In this document: piece after piece, positions 46,236 to 57,177 of the stretch
Layout: the number at the start of each line of letters is the position of its first letter
Position numbering within the stretch: position 1 is the stretch's first letter
Origin: Cannabis sativa
Taxonomy: Eukaryota > Streptophyta > Magnoliopsida > Rosales > Cannabaceae
Length of the DNA: 64,000 nt
Assembly (NCBI RefSeq): GCF_029168945.1
Contig: NC_083601.1
Location: forward strand, 73,831,595 to 73,895,594
Direction: 5' to 3'
Position numbers and translations under genes: made by a program
The notes under the pieces: model-generated
Told to the model about the DNA's origin: nothing
The model's database searches: none
What the model saw: only the letters and a program-made list of their open reading frames with translations

Positions 46236-48175
46236 CTATCCGACTATTTCGCGTGCATGCCTCTTAGCGGCTGAGTATGTTATGCCGCTGACCTCTGATC
46301 CTCCAGAGATGACATTACATGTCCAGGTGTGCTGAGGTGGCTCTGGTGGTGTTATCAGCCTCTTGTCTGCTTCCGTCACGATCGTCTTTCCCTTGTCTGA
46401 TAAAAAATCTCGCAATTGACCTTTGCACAAGAGTCCATCCACTTCATACCTTAATGCTACGCACTCTGGAGTGGTATGTCTGTGGTCATTATGAAATTCA
46501 CACCACTTTGTCGTGTCGCGCATTGCTGCTGGTTTTTTAATCCTTTCAGGCCACTTGACTTGGTTTCCCATTCCCTTCATTACTACAACTACTTCGACAA
46601 GGCTAATGTTTAGGTTGTATTGAGGAATCGGTCCCTTGTCAGATTCCCTCATCCGTCGAGGTAGTGTTGTCTTGGCAATGTAATCCCTTGGTCTGTGTGA
46701 TTGGGTGGAGTTCTCGCTATCTCTGTATGACCGTGATTTGTTGGTTGGATAAGGTTTTGAATAATGGTAGGACTGGCGTCGCTCTACCCTCTTTGGTACT
46801 CTACTGTCGCGAGAGTAAGAGTAGGATGTTGTCGATTGTCTATTGGATTCGTCTTCCTCCCACTTGATTTGCGCCCAAGCTTTGGCAAGCATGTCCTCCA
46901 TTGTCTTGCATGGATATTTTGTCAATTCTTTGTAAAGGTTAAATTCTATCAGCATGCCTTTACGGAAGGCAGTAATGGTTGTGTCCACGTTGCATGTTGT
47001 GATGGAAACTTTTTCAGCATTGAATCTTGCCACATAGTCTCGTAAGGATTCGCCTCTCCTTTGTTTGATGCGGTATAGGTCATCTAACAGTGTCTCCAAT
47101 TTCCTGCTGCTCGCAAATTGTTCTCCAAAAACATCCGTTAATTGAGCAAAAAAAGAAATCAAATTATTGGGTAAATTCATATACCATTGGAGGGCTGGGC
47201 TAGCCAAGCTAGACCCAAACCCCTTACACATGCATGCCTCGCGCAACTCACGAGGGATGGCGGCAGTGAACATCCTTTGCTTATAACTAGCTATATGATC
47301 ATTTGGATCGGTTGTTCCGTCGTACATCCTCATTAATGGGAAGACAAGCTTCTTTGGCATCTCGACCAATGCAATGGCATCAACAAAAGGTGAGTCGGCA
47401 AAACTGCTAGGAAAACTTTTCTTTATTGGTGTTGGAACCCCTGGGATACGTTGGATCATTGCTTCCATCCCTTCGAACGTCCGAGCGATTGCTCATTCAA
47501 TCAAATCCTCCTAAGCTAGAGTATGAATGGTGGTATGACATGCATCAACAGAAGATGGAATCAGATTGGAGTTTAGCATAACCTGTGTGGCAGTTACCTG
47601 TGATGGTGGGATTCCTTCAAGAGGAGACGTTGTTGAAGAATCAGATGTTGTAGTGCTAACCCCCAAGTTGCTAGTCGTTGGGAGGCTGACTGTAGGCAGG
47701 CCAGTTGTAGGAAGGCTGACCATAGGCAGACCAGTTGTAGGAAGGCTGACTGTAGGCAAGCCAGTTGTAGGAAGGCTGACCGTAGGTAGGCCAGTTTTAG
47801 GGAGACTGATCGTAGGCAGGTCATAGGCCACGTTGCTGGTCGTTAGACCTCCAGTGTTTGTCCCATCTGTTTGCATATCAGTATGTTCAGATTGCTGAGG
47901 TTGAGAACCTCCTACGACAGAATGACTTCCTAACATTAGAGTCGATGTCCCTCTGAGTGTTTACTGATCAGAGACTTGGGTCTCTGTTCTTATAGGAGTT
48001 AAGTCTAGTGATGCCATTGGTGTAATTGGAACTCGGTAACGACTTTGAGCAACACCAGGAGTCGTCATGGTAGCCTTCAGTGACTCCATTTGTGATTTTA
48101 TTGCGGCATTTTCACTCTTAAATGTTGCGTTCTCCTCCTTAAAGGTTGCATTTTCTCGCTCAAGAATTCCAGTTG
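46236..48175 (-). pseudogene. gag: Tat-2 gag, interrupted by Copia-3
   Basis: The N-terminal part (48175-47940) encodes a heptad-like repeat (ENATFKEENATFKSENAAIK). A stop near 47944 and two more near 47511 and 47494 interrupt one common frame. The capsid-like region (47468-46900; [38 protein letters not shown]) is a retrotransposon gag domain. A basic Arg/Ser-rich stretch follows, then a Cys-His cluster ([15 protein letters not shown]) that stands in for a zinc knuckle. The start codon lies beyond the Copia-3 insertion. Confidence 0.82.
47685..47830 (-). repeat. 30-bp coding minisatellite in Tat-2 gag
   Basis: Five tandem units encode the ten-residue repeat TGLPTVSLPT in frame. Third-position and single-residue changes (TVSLPT to MVSLPT or TISLPK) show some decay. 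Confidence 0.88.
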
Positions 48176-50078
48176 TGTTGGCTTTTATGCCCTAAATAAA
48201 ACTCTATTTCAATGTAATCCATTTTATTCAACATCAATAAAGAAACAGAAGTATTTTTCATTCATTTGTGTATGTTTTGGTTCATGTTATCAATTGCTTG
48301 TCTATTTGATTTATAAATTCATCTGAAACCCTTTTCACATACTTGATCCTGTTTATTGTGTTGTCAGCACATTGGAAAGTAAACATGACTATGTGAATAA
48401 AGATTCCTAGATTTATCAGACACAGGGTTTTACTGATATGATAATCTACAACAGAGTGTACTTGCATTTGGAGAAATGCTATGTTCTTTCCAGAGCATTG
48501 GTTAAAGTAAAGCTCAGGTTGGGTGCATGGAGTATGCATCGGAAGGGACCGATATTGAACTTTGACTTAGATTTATTAAACTTACCGTAATATCTATTCA
48601 AGTCAATATTGCCTAGTTGATCCTAGATCAAATGATCTTAATCCTATTATGATTACGCTCAATCTTAAGAGGTTATTCATGTTCTTTGATTTGTTAGTTA
48701 AGCCTACTTTTAGGTCAGGGTGATACGTACATTTTGGGAACACGGTAGTTCAATTGAGTGGAAGCGCTAACATATACATGGAATCTATAGCTTCTATCTG
48801 GCGAATAGTAAGTAAAGGATGATCTCCTTCGAGCTTGACCAAACGAAAATAAATGGTGGAGTACTCATTTCACATAAGATGAAATATCATTTATACGGGG
48901 TCAAGTGTTTTAAGGATAAAATACATTGTAGGGTGTAACGGTAATCTAATCCTTTTACAGTGTAGATCATTCATATACAGGATCATTGATCAAATTAGGA
49001 TTATAACAATGGATAACTAATGATGTGTCTATATGGTGGAACATATAGAGCATTCTATATACTGATAGTGCAATTCTAAGTTCTATGCGTGGATTCAATG
49101 AAGAATTAATAAGTCAGTGAATTTAGGTTATAAATTCTTGATCTGCTTATTGGAAGCTCGGTTATATAGACCCATGGTCCCCCCACTAGTTGAGATAATA
49201 TTGCTTGTAAGACTCATATAATTGGTTTTGATTAATCAATTATAATTCTCAAATTAGACTATGTCTATTTGTGAAATTTTCACTAAGTAAGGGCGAAATT
49301 GTAAAGAAAGAGTTTTAGGGGCATATTTGTTAATTATGATACTTTGTATGGTTCAATTAATAAATATGATAAATGACAATATTATTTAATAATTATTTAT
49401 AGTTATCAAATAGTTAGAATTGGCATTTAAATGGTTGAATTTGAAAATTGGCGTTTTTGAGAAAATGAGATGCAGAAATGATAGAACTGCAAAATTGCAA
49501 AAGTGAAGCCCAAATCCATATAGCCATGGCCAGCCACTTTTATAGGGTTTATCATCTGATATTTTCATTATTTTAATGCCAAATAATTCAAACCTAACCC
49601 TAGTGAATGCTATAAATAGATAGTGAAGGCTTCAGGAAATTTACACTTAACTTTCACACTTTCATTCAGAGAAAAACCTGAGCCTTCTCTTTCTAAACCC
49701 TAGCCGCCACTTCTTACTCTTCTTCTTCCTTCATAATTTTGAACCACTTAGTGATTAGAGTAGTGCCCATACACAGCAAGTGATACCTCAATCATAGTGA
49801 GGAAGATTGTGAAGAAAGACATTCAACAAGAAGGAGTTTCAGCACTAAAGAAGGAGAGAAAGAGATCCAGGTTTAGATCTTGATAATACTCTGCGACAGA
49901 AAGGATACAAGGGTTAGAGATCTGAACGGAATGAGACATTTAATTCTTCTGCACCCAATGTAAGATTTCTAACACTTTTTATGTGTTTATTTCATAATCG
50001 TTTTAGAATTTCATATTTAGGGTGTTAATCAACATACTTGTGAGTAGATCTAAGATCCTGGTAAAATAATTTCCAACA
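48176..50078 (+). repeat. Copia-3 5' LTR
   Basis: 1903 bp, TGTTGGCTTTTATGCCC to ATTTCCAACA. The TATA box TATAAATA is at 49611-49618. It resembles the Copia-2 LTRs closely and the Copia-1 LTR more distantly. Confidence 0.92.
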
Positions 50079-52374
50079 ACTGGCCTTAGAGCTATGGTAA
50101 TTGATTTTCTTGCAAGAAATTTGGACTTAAAACGATTTGTTTGATGTTTTGGATGGTATCATGTTGTTTTGAGTGTTGTTTGATGATTGATTGATGTTTG
50201 TGAATTTTCGTGAACAATAATTGAATATCTGTTTCTGGAATTATTTTTATTGGATAGTATGGAAAAAATTAAGCAATTTACTTTTTTACAGAACTCAATT
50301 TCGATTTAATTTGAATTAGTTATGATTTTTTGAAGTTTCGAAAAATATCAGGAGTCGTGCATCATCACACGCGCGCGCGGACGAGGGGCAACCTTCGGAA
50401 AACACGCGCACAGACAAGATTCTTGCCTGAAACCGAGCCTCGCGCGCGTGGAGAGGCTGCTAGCAACCTCCTGCGTCGAGGTTTCTCGGTCATGCATGCT
50501 GATGCGCGCGCGCTCGTACAGCTCGTAATTTTTTCGTTTTTCTTCAATTTTTCATGCTATTTCATGGATTTAACTTCCGATTTTTTGTGTAGTTTTGTAT
50601 TTAGATATTTACTATTCCTAATTCAATTCTAAATATCATAATTAAATTAATTAATTTTTTTTTAAATTAATTCATAATATTAGTGTAATTTGAATTTGAA
50701 AATAGTAAATATCTATCTTTTTTGCTTAATTATCTATCCTATTTTAAATTTGATTATATCTAATCTTATTTTTTAAATTTAAGGTCAGATTTTAAATTTT
50801 AAATTAAATATTTTTTTTAAATAATTTGACCTTATTTAAATTTAAAATAAGATAACTGTATAATCATGTAATTTTAAATAGAAGTAAGATATTTTACTAA
50901 CTTTTAAATTTTGTTATTTTATTTATTTAAATTAAATCATAAAATCTGAAAAAGATATTTATTTATCTTTTTTATTTTTATTGAATATTTAATTTATAAA
51001 ATAAAAATAAATTTTTAAAAGTAGTTAGCAAATTTTGAAATGATCTTTAGGTTAGTTGAAACCTAATTTTTCAAAATTGTAGGTTTAATTTTAAATATTA
51101 TTTTATTAATTTCGAAAATATATATATTTTATTATATTATTATTATTTTTCGAAAATAATTTTTTTGAAAAAATTATTTTTCAAAATTTCATTATTTAAA
51201 ATTAAATAAATCCTACATCCAACTATCCAGCTAACCTTGTTGGAGGAGTATGTGTTTTAGCTTGTTTGTAAGTTTTATAAAACCTATTATTGCTTGATTG
51301 CAAATAGTCATGGTTAACTTGTTGACAGATCCAATGATCTGATTTTAACTCATGGTTCCATTGGTCGAGTAAATAATTTGTAACAGGTAATTTTTACAAT
51401 CTTCTTTCATCTGTGTATGACCTAGCAACATGATAGGATCCATCCAAATTGTGTGCCTGTGTGAGCCTATATGATTAATTTTGTTATAGATGCATATAGG
51501 TTGTTGTTGCTAAATAAAACATCATAGTTTTTGATAGATTTTATTTAGGCCCATTTAGGTTTGGGCCTATTCAATTAATAACAGTTGTTCATTTTAAGGT
51601 TAAATTCCTCTCTTTTGGGCCTTGTGTGAGAGTTGGGAGCCATAGAAGTGGGTACGACATATTGAACCCAGCACCCCCTCACATGAACTACCCCAATTGT
51701 GAAGGCTCATTTGCCTGATTTGAATAACTGTACTAGGTTAATTACACTAGTTTAACCTAATAAAATTGATTAGCAACATAATTAATTTCATTTATTTTGA
51801 AATTAATTTAAGAAAACCATAGTTTAAAGGATTTTATTCTAAGCTAAACTATATGTATTTTCTTGTATTTAATTAAATATAGAATTTTAACCATCTAGAT
51901 TCTTTCTGAAGCTTAATTTAAATTTTTCATTAAATATTCCTATTTAAGTTGATATTTAGTTATCTATAACTAATCAACTTAAATCTGAATATCTTTTGAA
52001 TTTAAAATTTCAAAATTAAGTTGAGGAATTTTAGGAATTGGTTATTAAGATTCTTTAGATATTTTTTAAGTTGATATTTTTTTTCAAATATTAACTTAAA
52101 ATGGAATATTTTCAAAATTAAGTGGTTACAACTTAATTTTTATTTAATTAAATCTAATTTGAAAGATATTTAAGTTGATTTTTTAGATTCTTCTAAAACA
52201 ACTTAAACAAGATATTTTCAAATTTGTTCCATTTTATTCGAATTTATTTTTCGAATTTAAATAATAATTGAAATTTAATTAAAGTTGATTTTTTATTTAA
52301 ACCAACTTTAATTTGTAATTTTTCATTATTATTATACGGAGTAAATGATTAAATAAAATACATATTTTAAAATA
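50079..52374 (+). other. Copia-3 leader with a GC-rich island
   Basis: AT-rich non-coding leader starting with a degenerate initiator-Met primer site (TGGCCTTAGAGC). At ~50350-50525 an abrupt GC-rich patch with repeated CGCGCG words replaces the much shorter Copia-2 sequence at ~27730-27778. The open frames across it are composition artefacts. The 51211-51760 block matches Copia-2. Confidence 0.7.
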
Positions 52375-52790
52375 ATGAGCTTTAATCAAGAGACATTCGA
52401 TCTCCATTGTTGGTTTTACATAGCGTTTGTTTTAGTGAGTAATCCTCCCTAATGGAAGAACGTTCATTAGCAAGTTCGCACCGTTAATCTCGAAAGATAA
52501 GTAGCTTTGTAAGTGTTTTATATGCTATAGATCACCCTAATGGTGGCGACCATATTTGACTTGCAAAATATGAAACAATGGTGGAAGCTCATAAGATAGA
52601 ATTGCCTTGACTCTCGCCTAAACGGGACAACGCTGAATTCCAATCTTGATCGAATAAAAGGTTGCTAGAATGATTATCATTTTAGATGAGTTGACAACTC
52701 TATTCAATGGATGATGCTTTGACTCTCGCCTAAACGGGACACTGTATCAGTTTGTTGAAAACCTTGGAAAATAAACTATGTTAGATTTAG
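52375..52790 (+). repeat. Conserved Copia leader block (copy in Copia-3)
   Basis: Third copy. The first hairpin has one arm mismatch (GGAAG, 52444-52458). The second, CACC-CTAAT-GGTG, is intact (52533-52545). The repeated CTCTCGCCTAAACGGGAC motif lies in 52607-52628 and 52719-52740. An acceptor-like TGTTGTAG ends at 52885, eight bases before the gag ATG. Confidence 0.75.
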
Positions 52791-52892
52791 TATTTTTATA
52801 ACATATGTGATTATTTGTTATTTTCTGAACATGTGTATGAATTTATGAACCAAAACCTTACTTCTATTTTATTGATGTGTTGTAGTGCCAAT

Positions 52893-53796
52893 ATGAATAA
52901 CCCTCACCCCGATCCTCTCCTAGTTAATATCTTAGCAAAAGAACTCTATAGTGTGAAAATGCATCCTGGTAGTTGCATAAACTCGCACCTGTTGATGATG
53001 AATCTTAAGTTCCAAAAGGAAAATCTACTAGGGATTGATTTATCAAGAGAACAATGGGTCCAATTCATTCTTAATAGTCTTCCTCCCGAGTATAATGAAT
53101 TTGTTGTTTCTTACATGATCAACAATTTCAACTCCTCCGACATGGACAAGCTTGAAGCAGAATTACGAGCCCATGAACGGAATCTGATTGCAATGGGTCC
53201 TCCTGGGTTTGCAAATCTTAATCAAAGGAAAAGGATTAAGCATGAAGGCTCTAGCGAAGCTGCTTCCTCAAGTACAATTATCAGACATAATCTTCTATGT
53301 TCGAATTGTAATGAAAAGGGACATCAAGAAGAACGATGTCCCCGACTTCTAAACAATTTAAACGAAGGTAATGATTTTGTCTTCGAATCATGTGCTTTAG
53401 AGAACGACAAATCCGCTTGGATTGTTGATTCTGGGTCTACTAACCATGTATGTTCTTCACCGGCAGTTCGCTTGAAACTTGGGAAAATCTGCTTCCAGAA
53501 GAGTTAAAGCTTAAAGTTGGTAATGGCGAGTTAGTGTCGGTCAAAGCTAGAGGAAAATCCCGCATCAAGTTTCAACAAAGATTTTTAATTTTAGAAAATG
53601 TTTTATTTATTCCCAACTTTAGTAGAAACTTGATTAGTGTCTCATGTTTGCAAACACAATCTTATATTTTGAATTTTTTGAGTTCTAACTGTTCAATTTC
53701 TCGTAATGGATTTCAAATATGTGTTGCTACCATGGAACAAGGGCTTTATGTTTTAAGACCAAATACACAAATCTCATTAAACGAAAGTGAACTTTT
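52893..53796 (+). pseudogene. gag: Copia-3 gag and protease start, frameshifted
   Basis: The ATG at 52893 (MNNPHPDPLL) is chosen because it directly follows the acceptor-like TTGTAG, as in Copia-1. A UBN2-type helical region (SREQWVQFILNSLPPEYNEF) comes first. A CCHC knuckle (CSNCNEKGHQEERC) follows, then the protease active site (WIVDSGSTNHVCSS). A frameshift near 53455-53465 moves to the frame of 53450-53857 (KLKVGNGELVSVKA; FIPNFSRNLISV). That frame runs into the inverted LTR at 53797, so integrase and RT are absent. The N-terminal ~100 gag residues usual in the family appear shortened. Confidence 0.8.
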
Positions 53797-55255
53797 TGTT
53801 GGAATTATTTTTACCAGATCTTCGATCTACTCACAAGTATGTTTATTAACACCCTAAATATGAACTTTCTATAACGATGAAATAAACACATTTTAAGTTT
53901 AAGAAACCTTACATTGGGTGCAGCGGAATTAAATGACTCCTTCCGTTCAGATCTCTAACCCTTGTATCCTTTCTGTAGCAGAGTATTATCAAGATCTGAA
54001 CCTAGATCTCTTTCTCCGAATCTTTGATGCTGAAACTCCTTTGCTGATGATCTTTCTTCACGATCTTCCTCACTATGATTGAGGTATTGCTCGCTGTGTA
54101 TCAGCACTACTCTAATCACTAAGGGTTTCAAAATTATCAAGGAAGAAGAGAGAGAGAGGGTGGCGGCCAAGGTAGAGAGAGAAAGGCTCAGGTTTTCTGA
54201 TTCAGAAGTGTAATTTTCCTGAAGCCTTCACTACCTATTTATAGCATTCCACTAGGGTTAGGTTTGAATTATTTGGCATTAAAATAATGAAAATATCAGT
54301 TTAAAATGCCTACAAAAGTGGCCGGCCATGGCTTATTGGGTTTGGGCCTTGCTTTTTGCAATTTTGTAATTTTAACACTTTTGTATCTGATTTTCTCAAA
54401 AATGCCAATTTTTTAATTCAACCATTTAAATGCCAATTCTAACTATTTAATAACTATAAAAAATTATTAAATAATATTGTCATTTATCATATTTATTAAT
54501 TAAACCATACAAAGTATCACAATTAACAAATATGCCCCTAACAACTCTTTCTTTACAATTTCGCCCTTACTTAGTGAAAATTTCACAAATAGACATAGTC
54601 TAATTTGAGAATTATAATTGATTAATCAAAACCAATTACATGAGTCTTACAAACAATATTATCTCAACTAGTGCGGGGACCATGGGTCTATATAACCGAG
54701 CTTCCAATAAGTAGATCAAGAATTTAGCACTAAAATTCACTAACTTATTAATTCTTCGTTGAATCCACGCATAGAACTTAGAATTGCACTCTCAGTATAT
54801 AGAATGCTCTATATGTTCCACCATATAGACGCATCATTAGTTATCCATTGTTATAATCATAATGTGATCAATGATCTTCTATATGAATGATCTACACTGT
54901 AAAGGGATTAGATTACCGTAACACCCTACTATGTATTTTATCCTTAAAACACTTGACCCCGTATAAATGATATTTCAGCTTATGTGAAATGAGTACTCCA
55001 CCATTTATGTTTGTTTGGTCAAGCTCGAAGGAGATCATCCTTTGCTTACTATTCGCCAGATAGAAGCTATAGATTCCATGTTTATGTTAGCGCTCCCACT
55101 CAATTGCACTACCGTGTTCCCAAAATGTACGTATCACCCTGACCTAAAAGTAGGCTTAACTAACAAATCAAAGAACACGAATAGCCTTTCAAGATTGAGC
55201 GTAATCATAACAGGATTAAGAACATTTGATCTAGGACCAACTTGGCGATATTGAC
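53797..55255 (-). repeat. Inverted, truncated Copia LTR
   Basis: This is the reverse complement of the Copia LTR 3' portion. It begins TGTTGGAATTATTTTTACCAG and includes the TATA box (54243-54236, minus strand). It breaks off after TTGGCGATATTGAC, so ~430 bp of the LTR start are missing. It fuses head-on with Copia-3 pol at left and with the helicase-like exon at right. Confidence 0.85.
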
Positions 55256-55530
55256 ATAAATAAATTGATGCTGACTAGAGACAAAAATTATAATTTAGGG
55301 ATAAATCTCGGGAGAAACAAAGAAAGAAAAATTTGCAAGCAAAGAAAGAAAAGCAGTTGCATGAGCAACCTCGAAAGCCCAGCAAAAGTTCAAATGCTAA
55401 ACCTAGTGCAATGAGGAAGAAAACAGCTAAATAGAGACGTGCTGTGCAGACAGTTGAAGATGACGATGAGTTGACACGAGATTACCGCCTCCTGAAGAAG
55501 CTGAAAAAGGGGACTATTGATGAAAATGAG

Positions 55531-55758
55531 TGTAACGTCCCCGCTTCAAGCCTCCATTAGGTCCTTACACCCTCGGACTAATGGAGGCTTGAAGCGGGGA
55601 CGTTACAAATGGTATCAGAGCCTTGACCCAGCCGGAAGTGTGGTCGACGAGGACGTCGGACCCCGTAAGGGGGGGTGATTGTGACAGTCAGTAGTCCCGT
55701 GATCCGTAAGGGGAAATACCGGGTAAGCTGTGCAATCCCAAATGCTCTGATACCATTT
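55531..55758. repeat. Cassandra snap-back segment
   Basis: Arms of 30 bp at 55531-55560 and 55578-55607 are perfect inverted repeats with a 17-nt loop. They consist of the LTR start in both orientations. The right side continues in inverted order: primer site (TGGTATCAGAGCC at 55610-55622), interior, purine tract and a partial LTR. It ends with a second, plus-oriented TGCTCTGATACCATTT before LTR A. Confidence 0.85.
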
Positions 55759-56192
55759 TGTAACGTCCTCGCTTCAAGCCTCCATTGGGCCCTCACACCC
55801 ACGGAATGAATGGCTCTTATACACGAGTACGTCACTCTGGCTGCTTCCTGGATTGATGACTGACCCTACAGACCAACACGAGTGTTTCCAGCATGCTTTG
55901 TCCTCACTCGCACGCTTCCTGGGAAAACTTCCCAGGAGGTCACCCATCCTGAAATTACTCCGAAGTCAAGCTCGCTTAACTGTGGAGTTCTTTCGAGATA
56001 GGCTACCGAAAAACAAGATGCACCTTGTTGATATAGGTAGTACCAATCAATCCATTTAAGCCCTCTTCAACTGTGTAGTCCCATACCTACACAGTCTCAG
56101 AATCATCCCACTTGACCTTCCCCAGGCGGTGTGGGATTGCACAGCTTACCCGGTATTTCCCCTTACGGATCACGGGACTACTGATTGTCACA
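55759..56192 (-). repeat. Cassandra LTR copy A
   Basis: 434 bp, from TGTAACGTCC to TTGTCACA on the plus strand. It contains a 5S-rRNA-like segment (about 55928-55991, minus strand) with the GTTAAGCG box region, here carrying a changed base (CTCGCTTAAC), and the GGATGGGTGACC box. Confidence 0.85.
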
Positions 56193-56197
56193 ATTTT

Positions 56198-56630
56198 TGT
56201 AACGTCCCCGCTTCAAGCCTCCATTGGGTCCTTACACCCACGGAATGAATGGCTCTTATACACGAGTACGTCACTCTGGCTACTTTCTGGATTGATGACT
56301 GGCCCTACAGACCAACACGAGTGTTTCCAGCGTGCTTTGTCCTCACTCGCACGCTTCCTGGGAAAACTTCCCAGGAGGTCACCCATCCTGAAATTGCTCC
56401 CAGGTCAAGCACGCTTAACTGTGGAGTTCTTTCGTGATGGGCTACCGAAAAACAAGATGCACCTTGTTGATATAGGTAGTACCAATCAATCCATTTAAGC
56501 CCTCTTCAACTGTGTAGTCCCATACCTACACAGTCTCAGAATCATCCCACTTGACCTTCCCAGGCGGTGTGGGATTGCACAGCTTACCCGGTATTTCCCC
56601 TTACGGATCACGGGACTACTGACTGTCACA
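56198..56630 (-). repeat. Cassandra LTR copy B
   Basis: 433 bp, separated from copy A by only five bases (ATTTT). The 5S-like segment is at about 56367-56431 (minus strand). Confidence 0.85.
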
Positions 56631-56702
56631 ATCACCCCCCCTTACGGGGTCCGACGTCCTCGTCGACCACACTTCCGGCTGGGTCAAGGCTCTGATACCA
56701 TT
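56631..56702 (-). other. Cassandra interior: primer site and purine tract
   Basis: 72 bp. On the minus strand TGGTATCAGAGCC lies next to LTR C, and GTAAGGGGGGGTGAT next to LTR B. No coding sequence, as expected for a TRIM. Confidence 0.85.
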
Positions 56703-57136
56703 TGTAACGTCCCCGCTTCAAGCCTCCATTGGGCCCTTACACCCACGGAATGAATGGCTCTTATACACGAGTACGTCACTCTGGCTACTTTCTGGATTGA
56801 TGACTGGCCCTACAGACCAACACGAGTGTTTCCAGCGTGCTTTGTCCTCACTCGCACGCTTCCTGAGAAAACTTCCCAGGAGGTCACCCATCCTGAAATT
56901 GCTCCCAAGTCAAGCACGCTTAACTGTGGAGTTCTTTCGTGATGGGCTACCGAAAAACAAGATGCACCTTGTTGATATAGGTAGTACCAATCAATCCATT
57001 TAAGCCCTCTTCAACTGTGTAGTCCCATACCTACACAGTCTCAGAATCATCCCACTTGACCTTCCCCAGGCGGTGTGGGATTGCACAGCTTACCCGGTAT
57101 TTCCCCTTACGGATCACGGGACTACTGACTGTCACA
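56703..57136 (-). repeat. Cassandra LTR copy C with 5S-like segment
   Basis: 434 bp. On the minus strand 56935-56872 reads like the internal promoter part of 5S rRNA: GTTAAGCGTGCTTGACTTGG, then GGATGGGTGACCTCCTGGGA. In Cassandra this segment is conserved and can recruit Pol III transcription factors. It is not a true 5S gene. Confidence 0.85.
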
Positions 57137-57177
57137 GTGAGTTTGCAAAATTATCAGGGATTGAAGACTTGCTTTGA

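Larger units (their letters stand above)
22395..48175 (-). mobile_element. Tat-2: very large disrupted Ty3/Gypsy element (Tat lineage)
   Basis: Minus-strand order is gag (48175-46236), protease, RT, two RNase H domains and integrase (to 42427), then the 44-bp tandem array (42265 to about 25383, interrupted), then an antisense Transposase_28-like gene (25025-22855, plus strand). This is the same order as Tat-1. The array position matches the hypervariable 3'UTR region known in Tat/Ogre elements to produce satellite repeats. The gag N-terminus is cut by Copia-3 at 48176, and the distal end by the Tekay element at 22394. No LTR could be identified. Linking both halves into one element is inference from order and strand. 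Confidence 0.6.
48176..53796 (+). mobile_element. Copia-3: 5' part of a Ty1/Copia element
   Basis: 5' LTR 48176-50078, a long leader, gag and the start of pol. It ends where an inverted Copia LTR begins (53797). AGTTG at 48171-48175 would be the target duplication, with no partner in the window. It interrupts Tat-2 gag. Confidence 0.82.
55531..57136 (-). mobile_element. Rearranged Cassandra TRIM cluster
   Basis: The flanks ATGAG (55526-55530) and GTGAG (57137-57141) fit a 5-bp duplication with one change. Inside are three LTR copies on the minus strand (55759-56192, 56198-56630, 56703-57136). Between the last two is a 72-bp interior with an initiator-Met primer site and a purine tract. At left, an inverted partial copy (55531-55758) folds back on itself. 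Cassandra elements are non-coding and move using enzymes of other LTR elements. Confidence 0.82.
55299..57177 (+). pseudogene. Terminal exon resembling the C-terminal tail of an Spb4/DDX55-type DEAD-box RNA helicase
   Basis: After an acceptor-like TAATTTAG (55298), the frame encodes DKSREKQRKKNLQAKKEKQL, AMRKKTAK, a TAG stop (55432-55434), then [20 protein letters not shown] and IDENE (to 55530). A Cassandra cluster interrupts, and the frame resumes at 57142 as FAKLSGIEDLL with TGA at 57175-57177. The basic Lys/Arg tail with [12 protein letters not shown]...E/FAKL is the kind of C-terminus I know from plant Spb4-type (RH18-like) helicases, which act in 60S ribosome assembly. The helicase core is absent here. 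The premature stop and the insertion mean a dead or captured fragment. Family assignment is from memory. Confidence 0.55.

Noticed and set aside
47594..47826. Plus- and minus-strand open frames in other registers over the Tat-2 gag repeat
   Set aside because: The 30-bp unit is open in several frames by chance. Only the frame in register with the rest of gag is credible.
50330..50632. An Arg/Ala-rich protein in the Copia-3 leader
   Set aside because: It is open on both strands because of the GC-rich CGCGCG composition, and has no counterpart in Copia-2.
56872..56935. A possible functional 5S rRNA gene
   Set aside because: Only the internal promoter part matches and it sits in LTRs with a Cassandra interior and primer site. 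It is an LTR component.
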